DNA from: Comamonas resistens
GTDB lineage: Bacteria; Pseudomonadota; Gammaproteobacteria; Burkholderiales; Burkholderiaceae_C
NCBI RefSeq assembly: GCF_030064165.1
Contig: NZ_CP125947.1
Coordinates: 5,146,001 to 5,210,000, forward strand
Reading direction: 5' to 3'
DNA length: 64,000 nucleotides
Shown here: positions 1 to 8,626 of the stretch, piece after piece
Layout of the letters: each line of letters starts with the position of its first letter
Numbering within the stretch: the first letter of the stretch is position 1
Program-made: the position numbers and the translations under genes
The notes under the pieces: model-generated
The model's input: only the letters and a program-made list of their open reading frames with translations
Told to the model about the DNA's origin: nothing
Database searches by the model: none

Positions 1-1708
1 GCAGCATGCTCTGATCGCGATAGGGCGTATAGGTGTAGAAGGCACGCGGCTCGAAAGTCTGCAGCAGCTTCTTGCCAAACCAGGAGGTATCACGTTCGAA
101 AACGAGGCCGCTGTCCAGACTGAAGGTCGGCAGCGTGCGATTGGCGCTCTTGCTGCCATTGCTCATCATGCTGTCCGTGTCATACCTCGACGTATGCAAC
201 ATGAGCTTGGGTGTGATGAAGGCTCCAGGCGACAGAAAGGGACGGCTCAGCTGAGCCTGCACATAGCTGCGCTGGCCATTGTTCACCGCCTGGCCTGTCA
301 ACGGCCGGATCAGCTCAAAGCGCGTGGTATCCGCGACCAGACTGAAGTCCAACCCATGCGGCAGCTCCTGCGGCGTGTAGCGGTACTGGAGCTGGGGCAC
401 CATGCTGTAGGGTGGTGCGATCAGCGCATCAGGATCCTGCAGCGTCTGGTAGCGCGTCATATTGAGGCTCAACGCACCATCGCCCTTGGCCCAGCTCAGG
501 CTGGCCGTGCTGGGCAGCAGACGCTGGCGCATCGCAACCGGAGCCAGTCTGAAATCCCGCCAGTAATCATCATCGCTGACACGATTCAGATTCAGGTTCA
601 GACCCAGCCCGCCAACAGGCGAATCAATCACGGCCCTGTGCTGCCAGGAATAGCCCCAGCGATCCCGGCTACGCAGATTGTCGCCAGGCATGTAGCTGGC
701 GTATGTCTCACCTGAGTAGCTGGGTTCCATATAGCGGAACAGGCCGGTCAGATTGACGCCACGCTTGGTCATCACCGTCGGAGTGACCGTCAGATCGCGA
801 TTGGGTGCAATATTCCAGTAATAGGGCTGGGAATATTCGATGCCGCCGAGCTTGTCCATGCCGATCATGGGAGGCAGCAGGCCGGATTTGCGCTTGTCCG
901 ATAGCGGAAAGCTCATGCGCGGCACGGGCAAGACAGTGACACCCTTGAATTGCAGCTTGGCATTGTGTGCCACGCCCACTTCCTCGGCCATGTCCAGCTC
1001 GATGGTCTCGGCCTTGAGCATCCAGCTGGGCTGCCAGCTGGCCTCATCATCACGCTGGCAAGTGGTGTAGGTGGCGTTGTGGACTACCGAATGGTCCTTG
1101 TCGATGAAATCCACACGCGAGGAGTCACCATAGGCACCATTGGCCAGGAAACGGTAATCGGCGTTGTCGAACTGCCCCTTGAAGGCATCCACCTGCAAAT
1201 CCAGTGCGGTTCCCTTGTAGATATTGCCCGCCTGGTTGATATAGACCGAACCCACCGCGTTGACCTTGTCGTCAGGCAGGGCGTAATCGAGCTTGTCGGC
1301 ACGGATCATGGTATCGCCACGGCGCAGCTCCGCCTCGCCATGCACCGAAGCGTTGATGTCAGGCTGACCGGCCAGGCTGTCGCCCTTGATATAGATGGGC
1401 TGCTGATCGCGTACTTCCTGCGGATAGGTCTCTTGCAGCAAAGAGCTGGACTTGAGCTTGAGCGCGGGCAGCCCATCGGCCATCAGCGCCGCCTCCTGCC
1501 CGGCAGTTGCCTCGGGAACAGCGGACTCCTGCGCCTGGACATGCAGACCTGCGCCGGCCCAGGCCAGAGCCACCGCCCAGGCCAGAGGGCGAATCGCCGG
1601 ACGCACGCTCACTGCCCGCGAAGCGGGTAAAGAGCTGGCGGCCAGGGAGTCTTGCAGAGAATTAGGGGATTGCACGGTGGTCAATAGCGCGCGTGCGCAG
1701 GCATACAT
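1..1708 (-). CDS. lptD: LPS-assembly protein LptD (3' part outside the window)
   Basis: LptD is the outer-membrane beta-barrel that, with LptE, inserts lipopolysaccharide into the outer leaflet. The first ~569 codons are visible on the minus strand and the frame is still open at base 1; the C-terminal part of the barrel is missing. The N-terminus has a hydrophobic stretch ending in VQA-Q at about residues 33-58, which fits a signal peptide. The periplasmic OstA-like domain follows (motifs such as GEAELRRGDTMIRADKL and TYTTCQ), and then barrel sequence (KSGLLPPMIGMDK, PYYWNIAPNRD). The ATG at 1708 is the first ATG after an in-frame stop, but a GTG about 32 codons downstream sits directly before the signal peptide and may be the true start. 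It is divergent from amgK, another envelope gene, a pairing also seen in other proteobacteria. Family assignment is firm. Confidence 0.93.
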   Translation of the reverse strand, partial: MYACARALLTTVQSPNSLQDSLAASSLPASRAVSVRPAIRPLAWAVALAWAGAGLHVQAQESAVPEATAGQEAALMADGLPALKLKSSSLLQETYPQEVRDQQPIYIKGDSLAGQPDINASVHGEAELRRGDTMIRADKLDYALPDDKVNAVGSVYINQAGNIYKGTALDLQVDAFKGQFDNADYRFLANGAYGDSSRVDFIDKDHSVVHNATYTTCQRDDEASWQPSWMLKAETIELDMAEEVGVAHNAKLQFKGVTVLPVPRMSFPLSDKRKSGLLPPMIGMDKLGGIEYSQPYYWNIAPNRDLTVTPTVMTKRGVNLTGLFRYMEPSYSGETYASYMPGDNLRSRDRWGYSWQHRAVIDSPVGGLGLNLNLNRVSDDDYWRDFRLAPVAMRQRLLPSTASLSWAKGDGALSLNMTRYQTLQDPDALIAPPYSMVPQLQYRYTPQELPHGLDFSLVADTTRFELIRPLTGQAVNNGQRSYVQAQLSRPFLSPGAFITPKLMLHTSRYDTDSMMSNGSKSANRTLPTFSLDSGLVFERDTSWFGKKLLQTFEPRAFYTYTPYRDQSML

Positions 1709-1720
1709 CAACGAATCACG

Positions 1721-1794
1721 ACTTACGCAAATCAGGCTTAAGCCAGTGCCTTGCCTTCAGGAAACCGCCTTGGCACACCCTTGTTTGTGTAAGT
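1721..1794. promoter_or_regulatory. lptD/amgK divergent region with inverted repeat
   Basis: The divergent intergenic region between lptD and amgK carries an imperfect 11-bp inverted repeat: ACTTACGCAAA at 1721-1731 and TTTGTGTAAGT at 1784-1794, one mismatch. It could be an operator or an mRNA structure in the lptD leader. No convincing -10/-35 pair is assigned. Confidence 0.25.
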
Positions 1795-1869
1795 CCTACG
1801 AATAAGACCGAGAGCCTAGCATCACTGTCCGGTGATGCGCCGGCATCGGTTTGTAAAATCCGATTATCC

Positions 1870-2976
1870 ATGACCGCTTCAAACCTCTCCAATGTCGGCG
1901 TTGTCTGGGCAGATGCTGCCCGCCACGCCGCTTTCGACGCCTGGCTGGCTCCCCTGGCTGCCCGCTTTCAGCTGCGCCCTGAAACCCTGCGCCCTGCCTC
2001 GGCCGATGCAAGCTTTCGCCGCTATCTGCGGCTGGACTGCAGCCATGGCGCTAGCCTTATCGTCATGGATGCCCCACCTGACAAGGAAGACTGCGCACCT
2101 TTTGTCAAAGTCCAGGCCCTGATGGCACAGGCCGGCCTGTGCGTGCCGCAGATTCTCGACTGGGATGCGCAGCACGGCTTTATTTTGCTCAACGACCTCG
2201 GCAGCAAAACCGTGATCGAGGCTCTCAACCCCGAAAAGCCCCAGGACGCCGAGGCCTGGTACCGCTCCGCGGTCGAGGTTCTGCTGGATTGGCAGCTGGC
2301 CTCCCAAAGTGGCAATGTCGGCAAGCTCCCCCTTTACGACGAAGCTCTGCTGCGCCGCGAGCTGCAGCTCTTTCCCGACTGGTATATCGCCAAGCACCGC
2401 CAGTTCGCGCTGGATGACAAGCAGCAAGCCACTCTGGCCAAGACCTTTGACCAGATCGTGGCCCACAACCTGCAGGCTCCCTGCGTCTATGTCCATCGCG
2501 ACTTCATGATGCGCAATCTGATGCAACCTGTCTCTCCAGACGCTCCTCTGGGCGTGCTGGACTTCCAGGACGCCGTCTACGGTCCCATCACCTATGACAT
2601 CGCCAGCCTGCTGCGTGATGCCTTCATCAGCTGGGAAGAGGACTTTGTCATCGACATCACCATCCGCTACTGGGAAAAAGCCCGCAAGGCCGGCCTGGTC
2701 GGCGCGGGCAGCGCCAGCGGCTGGGGCGACGACTTCGGCGAGTTCTACCGTGGGGTCGAATGGATGGGGCTGCAGCGCCATCTCAAGGTTGCTGGTATCT
2801 TCGCCCGCCTGACACTGCGTGACGGCAAGCCCAAGTACCTGGCCGATGCACCGCGCTTTATCCACTACATCCGCTCCACTTGCAGCCGTTACCGCGAACT
2901 GGGCCCCTTCCTGCGCTTGATCGATCAGATTGAGGGCATTCAGGCACAGGTCGGTTACGCCTACGGAAGAATGTGA
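1870..2976 (+). CDS. amgK: Aminoglycoside-phosphotransferase-fold sugar kinase, AmgK-like
   Basis: A 368-aa protein of the APH/choline-kinase fold (COG3178). AmgK phosphorylates the anomeric position of N-acetylmuramate and N-acetylglucosamine, feeding recycled cell-wall sugars back to UDP-MurNAc. The kinase catalytic loop is H209-R-D211 followed by F-M-M-R-N216, and the metal-binding motif is D-F-Q in VLDFQDAVYG about 25 residues later. The N-lobe FRRYLRL...LIVMDAPP is typical of this subfamily. The ATG at 1870 is chosen over upstream in-frame starts because homology begins there. Its usual partner MurU (nucleotidyltransferase) is not the next gene; rsmE follows. The specific substrate is inferred from the family and from the position beside lptD. 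Confidence 0.8.
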   Translation: MTASNLSNVGVVWADAARHAAFDAWLAPLAARFQLRPETLRPASADASFRRYLRLDCSHGASLIVMDAPPDKEDCAPFVKVQALMAQAGLCVPQILDWDAQHGFILLNDLGSKTVIEALNPEKPQDAEAWYRSAVEVLLDWQLASQSGNVGKLPLYDEALLRRELQLFPDWYIAKHRQFALDDKQQATLAKTFDQIVAHNLQAPCVYVHRDFMMRNLMQPVSPDAPLGVLDFQDAVYGPITYDIASLLRDAFISWEEDFVIDITIRYWEKARKAGLVGAGSASGWGDDFGEFYRGVEWMGLQRHLKVAGIFARLTLRDGKPKYLADAPRFIHYIRSTCSRYRELGPFLRLIDQIEGIQAQVGYAYGRM

Positions 2977-2980
2977 GAAA

Positions 2981-3083
2981 CACCCCCTGAGCCGCTTTGC
3001 GGCTTCCCCCTCTCTCGCTTTGCTTCGCAATGCGGGAGGGGGGCAACACCTTCGCGGCGGGGCGGCCCTTGCTCGGTGTTTCT
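2981..3083 (+). repeat. Interspersed extragenic repeat, family B, copy 1
   Basis: About 100 bp starting four bases after the amgK stop codon. It begins with CCCCCTGAG, has a GC-rich hairpin GCCGCTTTGCGGC, then CTTCCCCCTCTCT, and ends GGGCGGCCCTTGCTCGGTGTTTCT. The same modules in the same order occur at 25168-25258 and 38895-38974 (both on the minus strand), always with the CCCCCTGAG end toward the 3' end of a gene. Confidence 0.75.
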
Positions 3084-3126
3084 GGCTTGAGCCACGCCCC
3101 ATTAAGACTATTGCTATCTATTCCAA

Positions 3127-3867
3127 ATGCCGCGCTATCACTGTCCTATTCCTCTGCACATCGGCTCCGAACTGGATCTGCCCGCAGGCGCCGCCCGCCA
3201 TGTGCAGGTGCTGCGTCACCAGCCCGGTGACGTCATCACCTTGTTCGAGGGCCAGACAGGCAACGGCTTTGCTGGCGGTGAATTCGATGCCGTCATCACC
3301 CATATGGGCCGCAGCGACGTCGGCGTGCGTATACAGGCGCACCGCGCCGTGGAGCGCGAGGCAGAGCGTGCCGTGCACCTGGTGGTCGGCATGCCCGCCA
3401 ACGAGCGCATGGACTGGCTGGTGGAAAAAGCCACCGAGCTGGGCGTGGCCAGCATCCAGCCCGTCATGGCCGCGCGCAGCGTGCTCAAGCTCAAGGGCGA
3501 CCGCGCCGACAAGAAGATCGAGCGCTGGCAGTCCATTGCCGTCTCGGCCTGCGAGCAATGCGGCCGCAACCAGGTGCCGGTGATTCACGCCCCTCGGCCG
3601 CTGGCCGACTGGCTGCGCAGCCAGGATGCGCCGGACGCCGAGTCAGCTCGCTTTGTACTTTCACTGCGCGAAGGCAGCCAGCCGCTACGTACTGTCACCA
3701 GCGATGCGAAAGCCGTCTGGGTACTGCATGGCCCCGAAGGCGGCCTGACAGCACAGGAAGAAGACTGGGCGCTGGAACGCGGCTGGAAGCCCGCCAGCCT
3801 GGGCAACCGAGTGCTGCGCGCCGAGACCGCATCGGTCGCGGCCCTTTCCCTGCTGGCCCTGGAGTAA
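3127..3867 (+). CDS. rsmE: 16S rRNA (uracil(1498)-N(3))-methyltransferase RsmE
   Basis: A 246-aa SPOUT-class methyltransferase that methylates N3 of U1498 in 16S rRNA using S-adenosylmethionine. It has the N-terminal PUA-like region (LPAGAARHVQVLRHQPGD), the family signature EKATELGV near residue 98, and the C-terminal trefoil-knot AdoMet site with GPEGGLTAQE and LGNRVLRAETA. Length matches the family (~245 aa). The start is the ATG directly before the conserved P-R-Y/F motif. It ends 3 bases before the start of the SRAP-like gene, so the two are probably co-transcribed. Highly confident. Confidence 0.96.
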   Translation: MPRYHCPIPLHIGSELDLPAGAARHVQVLRHQPGDVITLFEGQTGNGFAGGEFDAVITHMGRSDVGVRIQAHRAVEREAERAVHLVVGMPANERMDWLVEKATELGVASIQPVMAARSVLKLKGDRADKKIERWQSIAVSACEQCGRNQVPVIHAPRPLADWLRSQDAPDAESARFVLSLREGSQPLRTVTSDAKAVWVLHGPEGGLTAQEEDWALERGWKPASLGNRVLRAETASVAALSLLALE

Positions 3868-3870
3868 ATC

Positions 3871-4605
3871 ATGAGCAGTTGTCACCTCTCTCTGGCCAAG
3901 CCCGAGTTCTATGCGCAAAACTTTCGCGTCGAAGCCCCCGAGCCTGCACCCGAAAAAATCCTGACCCCGCGCCGCATGGGCTGCATCATCGTCAATGCAG
4001 CAGCAGAATCCTCTGCAGCGCTTTTGGGGCATACGTTTACAGCTCCTGAAGAAGGAGCACCTCTACCGCCTGTGGAGCGTACCTTGGTGTCTGCCAGCTT
4101 TGGGCTGGTGCCGCACTGGGTCAAGTCTGCCTCGGACGGCCGCCTGCGCGCGCTCAAGCTGGTCAATGCCAAGATCGACAACCTGACCACGGGCACGGCA
4201 TTTCGCGATGCCTGGCTGGCCGGCCAGCGCTGCATCGTGCCGCTGCAAGCCTTTCAGGTCGATGATCTGCGCCCCGGCAAGCCTGTACCCACACGCATCA
4301 CCCGCGTGGATAACCAACCCATGGGCGCAGCCGGCGTCTGGGCACGCTGGGTGGGCGAGGACGGCGAAATCATCGTCAGCTACGCCCTCATCACCATCAA
4401 CGCCAATGCCCATGCGCTGATGAACCGCTACGGCCATGCCGGCAATGACAAGGCCATGCCCGCCATCCTCAACGAAGGCGCTTACGACGCCTGGCTCAAC
4501 GCCAAGGTCAACAAGGCCAAGGAGTTTCTGCGCCCCTACCCGGCCGAAAAGCTGCGTGCCAACCCGGTCGAGAAAGGCCGCAAGCAGCCGCCGCCACTGC
4601 TCTAA
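3871..4605 (+). CDS. SRAP (YedK/HMCES-like) family protein, catalytically degenerate
   Basis: A 244-aa protein of the SOS response-associated peptidase family (PF02586). YedK and HMCES form a thiazolidine crosslink to abasic sites in single-stranded DNA through the Cys left at position 2 after Met removal. Family landmarks are present: FGLVPHWV, NAKIDNL (normally NARxET), AFRDAWLAGQRCIVP, and MPAIL near residue 200. Several catalytic positions look altered. The protein begins M-S-S-C, so the Cys is not N-terminal. The usual FYEW motif with the catalytic Glu reads FQVD. The IHDRMP motif is replaced by GHAGNDKAMP. It may be inactive or have changed activity. It lies 3 bp after rsmE. Confidence 0.8.
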   Translation: MSSCHLSLAKPEFYAQNFRVEAPEPAPEKILTPRRMGCIIVNAAAESSAALLGHTFTAPEEGAPLPPVERTLVSASFGLVPHWVKSASDGRLRALKLVNAKIDNLTTGTAFRDAWLAGQRCIVPLQAFQVDDLRPGKPVPTRITRVDNQPMGAAGVWARWVGEDGEIIVSYALITINANAHALMNRYGHAGNDKAMPAILNEGAYDAWLNAKVNKAKEFLRPYPAEKLRANPVEKGRKQPPPLL

Positions 4606-4608
4606 GGC

Positions 4609-5490
4609 TCAAGCCACCGGAAACCGCTGGTCCAGCCACTGCTGCAACCGCGCAAACACGGGGGCGGCCAGTTCGGGGCGTTCGTTGAAGATCTCGTGAT
4701 AGGCCGACTCGAAGCACTGGGCCTGCACCACACTGGCCGGCGCCTGCTGCGCGAATGCCGCACTGCCTGCGGGGTCTACCAGCTTGTCCTGCCCGGCCCA
4801 TAGCAGCAAGGTCGGAACACACCAGTTGCGGGCCTTGGCCAGCACATGCGCGCCGCCTTCAGCCATATAGCGTGCCAGCCTTGCGCTGATGCGCTTGTGC
4901 TGCAATGCATCGGTGTCATAGGCCTGCACCACCTGCGGATCATGCGATAGATGCCGCGACTTCAGCCCGCTGGCCACGCGCAGATTGGGTAGCAACTTGG
5001 GCAGGCCTGTCATCAAGGCCTTTTGTACCGCAGTCAGATGCAGCGCCAGCGCGGGCGAGGACAGTACCAGAGCATCCACATGGCGCAAACCGGATGCCAC
5101 AAAATCTGCAGCCACAAGACCGCCCATGCTATGACCCAATAGCACGATGGCCTGATTTTTCGGCATCTCCGCCCGCAAGCCGTCCAGCACCACGGCCAGA
5201 TCGTCAAGCAGCCGCATATCGCTGCTCAGACCGCCTTGCGGTCCGCCCGAGAGACCATGCCCATACTGGTCATAGCCGCGCACGGCAAAACCCCAGTCAT
5301 TGAGCCTGCGCGCCAGCGCCGCGTAACGGCCACTATGTTCGCCCAGGCCATGCACCACCAGTACCTGCGCACGAGCCTTGACGCCTGACGCCAGCGGCCA
5401 GTCACGCAAAGCCAAATGCGTGCCATCCGAAGCTGGGCCATGACTGATCTGTGCTCCCGCATCCCCGTGGTGATAGTTTGCTGTGTCCAT
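4609..5490 (-). CDS. Alpha/beta hydrolase, monoacylglycerol lipase/lysophospholipase-like
   Basis: A 293-aa soluble alpha/beta hydrolase of the Hydrolase_4 (serine aminopeptidase S33-like) family, which usually cleaves monoacylglycerols or lysophospholipids. It shows the oxyanion region VLVVHGLGEHSGRY, the segment GYDQYGHGLSGG, the nucleophile elbow GHSMGG (Ser), a likely acid in AGQDKLVDP and the catalytic His in AYHEIFNE. The ATG at 5490 is chosen because GGGGGAG lies a few bases upstream; an in-frame start 29 codons earlier lacks this. No signal peptide is seen. It is convergent with the SRAP gene, with only three bases between the stops. The physiological substrate is not predictable. Confidence 0.88.
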   Translation of the reverse strand: MDTANYHHGDAGAQISHGPASDGTHLALRDWPLASGVKARAQVLVVHGLGEHSGRYAALARRLNDWGFAVRGYDQYGHGLSGGPQGGLSSDMRLLDDLAVVLDGLRAEMPKNQAIVLLGHSMGGLVAADFVASGLRHVDALVLSSPALALHLTAVQKALMTGLPKLLPNLRVASGLKSRHLSHDPQVVQAYDTDALQHKRISARLARYMAEGGAHVLAKARNWCVPTLLLWAGQDKLVDPAGSAAFAQQAPASVVQAQCFESAYHEIFNERPELAAPVFARLQQWLDQRFPVA

Positions 5491-5659
5491 TTGCTCCCCC
5501 TGCATGCCATGCATGGTTTCGAGAATGACGCTCCCCGCGCTATTCGTCAACCAGACGGGAGGCTTTGGTCTTGACAACCCCGCTCATCGGCCTGCACGCG
5601 GACACGGTCCCGGCCATGGGCTATCTGAAAATCACTTTGCAAACCTGTTCGATATCAAA

Positions 5660-5700
5660 AAAATAGCTGCAAGCGCATATTCAGAAAGCGCTTGCAGCCG
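5660..5700 (-). terminator. Intrinsic terminator formed by a family-A repeat
   Basis: A perfect 11-bp inverted repeat, GCTGCAAGCGC (5666-5676) and GCGCTTGCAGC (5688-5698). On the minus strand it is followed by TATTTTTTTG, so it can terminate the M20 peptidase transcript. It is one of several copies in the window of a repeat built from GATAGCTGC and AAGCGCTTGCAGC modules. Confidence 0.75.
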
Positions 5701-5720
5701 TTTTCATGCTGAATTCAGCA

Positions 5721-7226
5721 TCAGGCCTGCGCCAACTCCTGCTCCGAGGCTTGTTGATGGCGCGCCATGGCAGCAATCACTTCAGCCACCGAGGCAGTGA
5801 GCTTCTTGGCATAGGGAACATGCAGAAACTCGTTGGGGCCGTGAGCATTGCTCTTGGGGCCGAGTACGCCGCAAACCATCATCTGCGCCTTGGGAAAGCC
5901 CTGGCTCAGCATATTCATCAGCGGAATCGTGCCGCCCTGCCCGATATAGCCGCAGTCCGCGCCAAAGTGGGCCCGGCTGGCCGCATTGAGCGCCTTCTCG
6001 AACCAGCCATCCATGCCCGGCGCATTCCAGCCGCTGGAGCTGGACATGCCTTCCCAGGTCACCTTGGCATCGTAGGGCGCATTGTCTTCCAGCAGGGCCT
6101 TCATCTCCTGCACGCAGGCTGCGGCATCGACCAGCGGCGGCAAACGCAGGCTGAGCTTGAAGGCCGTGTAGGGGCGCAGCACATTGCCGGCGTTCTGCAG
6201 GCTGGGCATGCCGTCCACACCGGTCACGCTCAGCGTGGGTTCCCAGGTGCGGCGTACCAGCGCCTCGACGGGGTCGGTGGTGGTGGGCAGGGACACACGG
6301 GCCGAGCCACCGCAGTCATAGTGCGCCCAGGGAAAGCGTGCATAGGCGTTTTCGCCCAGAATCTCCGCCGTGGCACGCATCTGTGCCATGCGGTCGGCAG
6401 GCACATCGCAGTGAAAGCTTTCGGGCAGCACGCGCCCGTTCTTGCTGTCCTCCAGACGGTCCAGCACCTGACGCATGATACGAAACGACGAGGGTACGAC
6501 GCCCGAGGCGTCGCCCGAGTGCACGCCCTCGGTCAGGATCTGCACCTTGAGTGTGCCGCTGGCCATGCCGCGCAGGCTGGTCGTCAGCCACAGTTGGTCG
6601 TAGTTGCCAGCCCCGCTGTCGAGACAGATCACCAGCCCCACATCGCCCAGGCGCGGGCGCAGCAGTTCCACATAGGGCAGCAGGTCAGCCGAGCCGCTTT
6701 CCTCGCAGGTTTCGATAATGGCTACGATGCGCGGGTGAGGCACGTTCTGGCGCTTGAGTTCCTGAATCGCCGCCACGCTGGCATAGACGGCATAGCCGTC
6801 GTCGGCACCGCCACGGCCATAGAGCTTGCCGTCCTCGTACTTGGGCGTCCACGGGCCCAGATCACTGCGCCAGCCTTCGAATTCGGGCTGCTTGTCCAGG
6901 TGGCCGTACATCAGCACCGTGGGGCTGGTTGAAGCTTTCTCGGCCGTGCCTTCGACTTCAAAGAAGATGACGGGCGTGCGGCCCGGCTGCTGAATCACTT
7001 CCAGTTTCAGCCCGGCCACTTTCTGCGCCTCCACCCATGTGGCCGCGTTGCGCAGCACAGTGGCAATATGGCCCTGCTGCTCCCAGTCGGGTGCAAACAT
7101 GGGCGACTTGGCGGGAATGCGGATGTAGTCGGTGAGTTGGTGCAGGATGTCTTCATCCCAGGCACGGCCCACACGCTCCAGAGCAAGTACGGAGTCAAGC
7201 GCGGTGGCAGGCAGACGGGCGGTCAT
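5721..7226 (-). CDS. M20 family metallopeptidase (dipeptidase-like)
   Basis: A 501-aa zinc-dependent M20/M28-type peptidase. Metal-binding motifs are visible in order: MYGHLDKQ (His, Asp), GRGGADDGYA (bridging Asp), ETCEESGS (catalytic Glu-Glu), LDSGAGNYDQ, and a late His in SNAHGPNEF. The central dimerisation domain starts around GTLKVQILTEGVHSG. Length and motifs match the M20 dipeptidase subgroup related to CNDP/DUG1 rather than the shorter amidohydrolases. The ATG at 7226 precedes the conserved region; a start 13 codons upstream is possible. Cytoplasmic, with no signal peptide. The next gene upstream is a diguanylate cyclase and no functional link is apparent. Confidence 0.88.
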   Translation of the reverse strand: MTARLPATALDSVLALERVGRAWDEDILHQLTDYIRIPAKSPMFAPDWEQQGHIATVLRNAATWVEAQKVAGLKLEVIQQPGRTPVIFFEVEGTAEKASTSPTVLMYGHLDKQPEFEGWRSDLGPWTPKYEDGKLYGRGGADDGYAVYASVAAIQELKRQNVPHPRIVAIIETCEESGSADLLPYVELLRPRLGDVGLVICLDSGAGNYDQLWLTTSLRGMASGTLKVQILTEGVHSGDASGVVPSSFRIMRQVLDRLEDSKNGRVLPESFHCDVPADRMAQMRATAEILGENAYARFPWAHYDCGGSARVSLPTTTDPVEALVRRTWEPTLSVTGVDGMPSLQNAGNVLRPYTAFKLSLRLPPLVDAAACVQEMKALLEDNAPYDAKVTWEGMSSSSGWNAPGMDGWFEKALNAASRAHFGADCGYIGQGGTIPLMNMLSQGFPKAQMMVCGVLGPKSNAHGPNEFLHVPYAKKLTASVAEVIAAMARHQQASEQELAQA

Positions 7227-7317
7227 GGCAAGGCCTTGTGAGGTGGAAATCAATGGATGATGCACCCAAGGATACGCCAGGGCTCAAAGCTCTGGCACAG
7301 CCATGGTTGAAGCCTGT

Positions 7318-8361
7318 TCAGGCATAGGCGCGGCGCGGCAGATCCGCGCACTCGACGCGGTTGCGCCCGGCCGCCTTGGCCCGGTACAGCGCCTGATCTG
7401 CCGCCTGGATCAGATAGTCCCAGTTGCTGGCATTTTCCAGGTAGGCACCACACACACCGATGCTCACCGTGACGGCGATGGAGCGCCCCTCATGCATGCA
7501 GGGTGTCTGCTCCATGACTTCACGCAGTGTCTCGGCCAGCGCGGCCCCGCCGCTGAGTGTGGTGTTGGGCAGCAGCAGCATGAACTCCTCGCCGCCGTAA
7601 CGGCCCACCAGATCCTGGGCCCGTATCCTCTCGCGCAACACGGCCACCACATGGCGCAGTACCTGGTCACCCGCATGGTGGCCGTAGCTATCGTTGACCA
7701 CCTTGAAGTGGTCGATGTCGAGCATCATCAGAGCGTAAGGCTCGCCAGCCCGCACGGCACGCGCCACATCACGATCCAGCGTCTGGGTCAGGGCGCGGCG
7801 ATTGGCAGCCCCGGTCAGTTCGTCATGCACGGCGAAGTAACGGTTGTCGGCCTCGGCTCTGTCCTTGGCCATGAGGATGAAGCCCAGCGACGTCAGGATG
7901 ACGACGACAAACGCCGCCATGAAGACAAAGGACTGCATGGGACTTCCATGCATCAGGCCGTCGAGCGGAATGGCATCCAGGGCGGCCAGCATGCCACGCA
8001 CGGCAAGCAGCGCGAACTGCAGCCCCAGGCCCACGGAAAACAGCCAGGCCCCGCGCAACTGCGCCGGCGGTTGCGGTCGCCACAGCACCCATAGCACCAT
8101 GCCAAGCTGTACAGGAGCCAGCACACCCGCCACGATGATGCGCGCACGGTAGTCATCAATGAAGAGCGCGAACAGCAGGGTCATCGCCGCCACCGGCACC
8201 AGCATGCGGGCCCAGGGCATGGCCTGCCCCCTGAACTGAGATACGGCCCCCAGCGCCATGGCAAAGGTGCCGGCCAGCAGCATGTTCGACACCACGATGC
8301 TGGCCCAGTCTGGAACCATGCCGCGCAGCGTGTACAGCACATAGGTCGCCGCGTGCAGCAC
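7318..8361 (-). CDS. GGDEF diguanylate cyclase, 5' end split by a frameshift
   Basis: This frame encodes 347 aa: membrane segments up to about residue 170, then a GGDEF domain with DELTGAANRRAL, DIDHFKVVNDSYGHHAGD and the active-site motif GGEEF. An inhibitory I-site RxxD (R-A-Q-D) lies five residues before GGEEF. It should make c-di-GMP and respond to membrane signals. The first 47 or so residues and the true start (ATG at 8501) are in another frame. Between them an 11-bp unit (CCGTGCTGCTG on the plus strand) is duplicated at 8404-8425. Removing one copy joins the frames into a continuous N-terminus (MLLVLDVPTMLLMTAAAS... into ...GTGLWALGLVLHAATYVLY). The gene is therefore probably a 7318-8501 pseudogene or a slippage-controlled gene. 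Translation from the internal ATG at 8361 would lack the first membrane helix. Confidence 0.82.
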   Translation of the reverse strand: MLHAATYVLYTLRGMVPDWASIVVSNMLLAGTFAMALGAVSQFRGQAMPWARMLVPVAAMTLLFALFIDDYRARIIVAGVLAPVQLGMVLWVLWRPQPPAQLRGAWLFSVGLGLQFALLAVRGMLAALDAIPLDGLMHGSPMQSFVFMAAFVVVILTSLGFILMAKDRAEADNRYFAVHDELTGAANRRALTQTLDRDVARAVRAGEPYALMMLDIDHFKVVNDSYGHHAGDQVLRHVVAVLRERIRAQDLVGRYGGEEFMLLLPNTTLSGGAALAETLREVMEQTPCMHEGRSIAVTVSIGVCGAYLENASNWDYLIQAADQALYRAKAAGRNRVECADLPRRAYA

Positions 8362-8403
8362 CAGACCCAGGGCCCACAGACCCGTGCCCTTGCTGCGCTG
8401 CGG

Positions 8404-8427
8404 CCGTGCTGCTGCCGTGCTGCTGCC
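8404..8427. repeat. 11-bp tandem duplication that breaks the cyclase frame
   Basis: CCGTGCTGCTG is present at 8404-8414 and again at 8415-8425, followed by CC, the start of a third copy. The unit length is not a multiple of three. One copy, or four, would keep the diguanylate cyclase frame open from 8501; the two copies seen here break it. Confidence 0.9.
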
Positions 8428-8626
8428 AACGATACCGCCATGGCAAGCGATGCCGCGGCAGTCATCAGCAGCATGGTGGGCACGTCAAGAACAAGCAGCA
8501 TGAAGCGAAAGCAGATGAGAAATCAGCCGATGTAACCGTGAGTTACAACACCAGATGCAACGCAGTATGCCAGAGCCTCAGGCGCAGTCTCCCTCGGGAA
8601 ACCGCGTCATCCCGCAGCCAGAAGGC

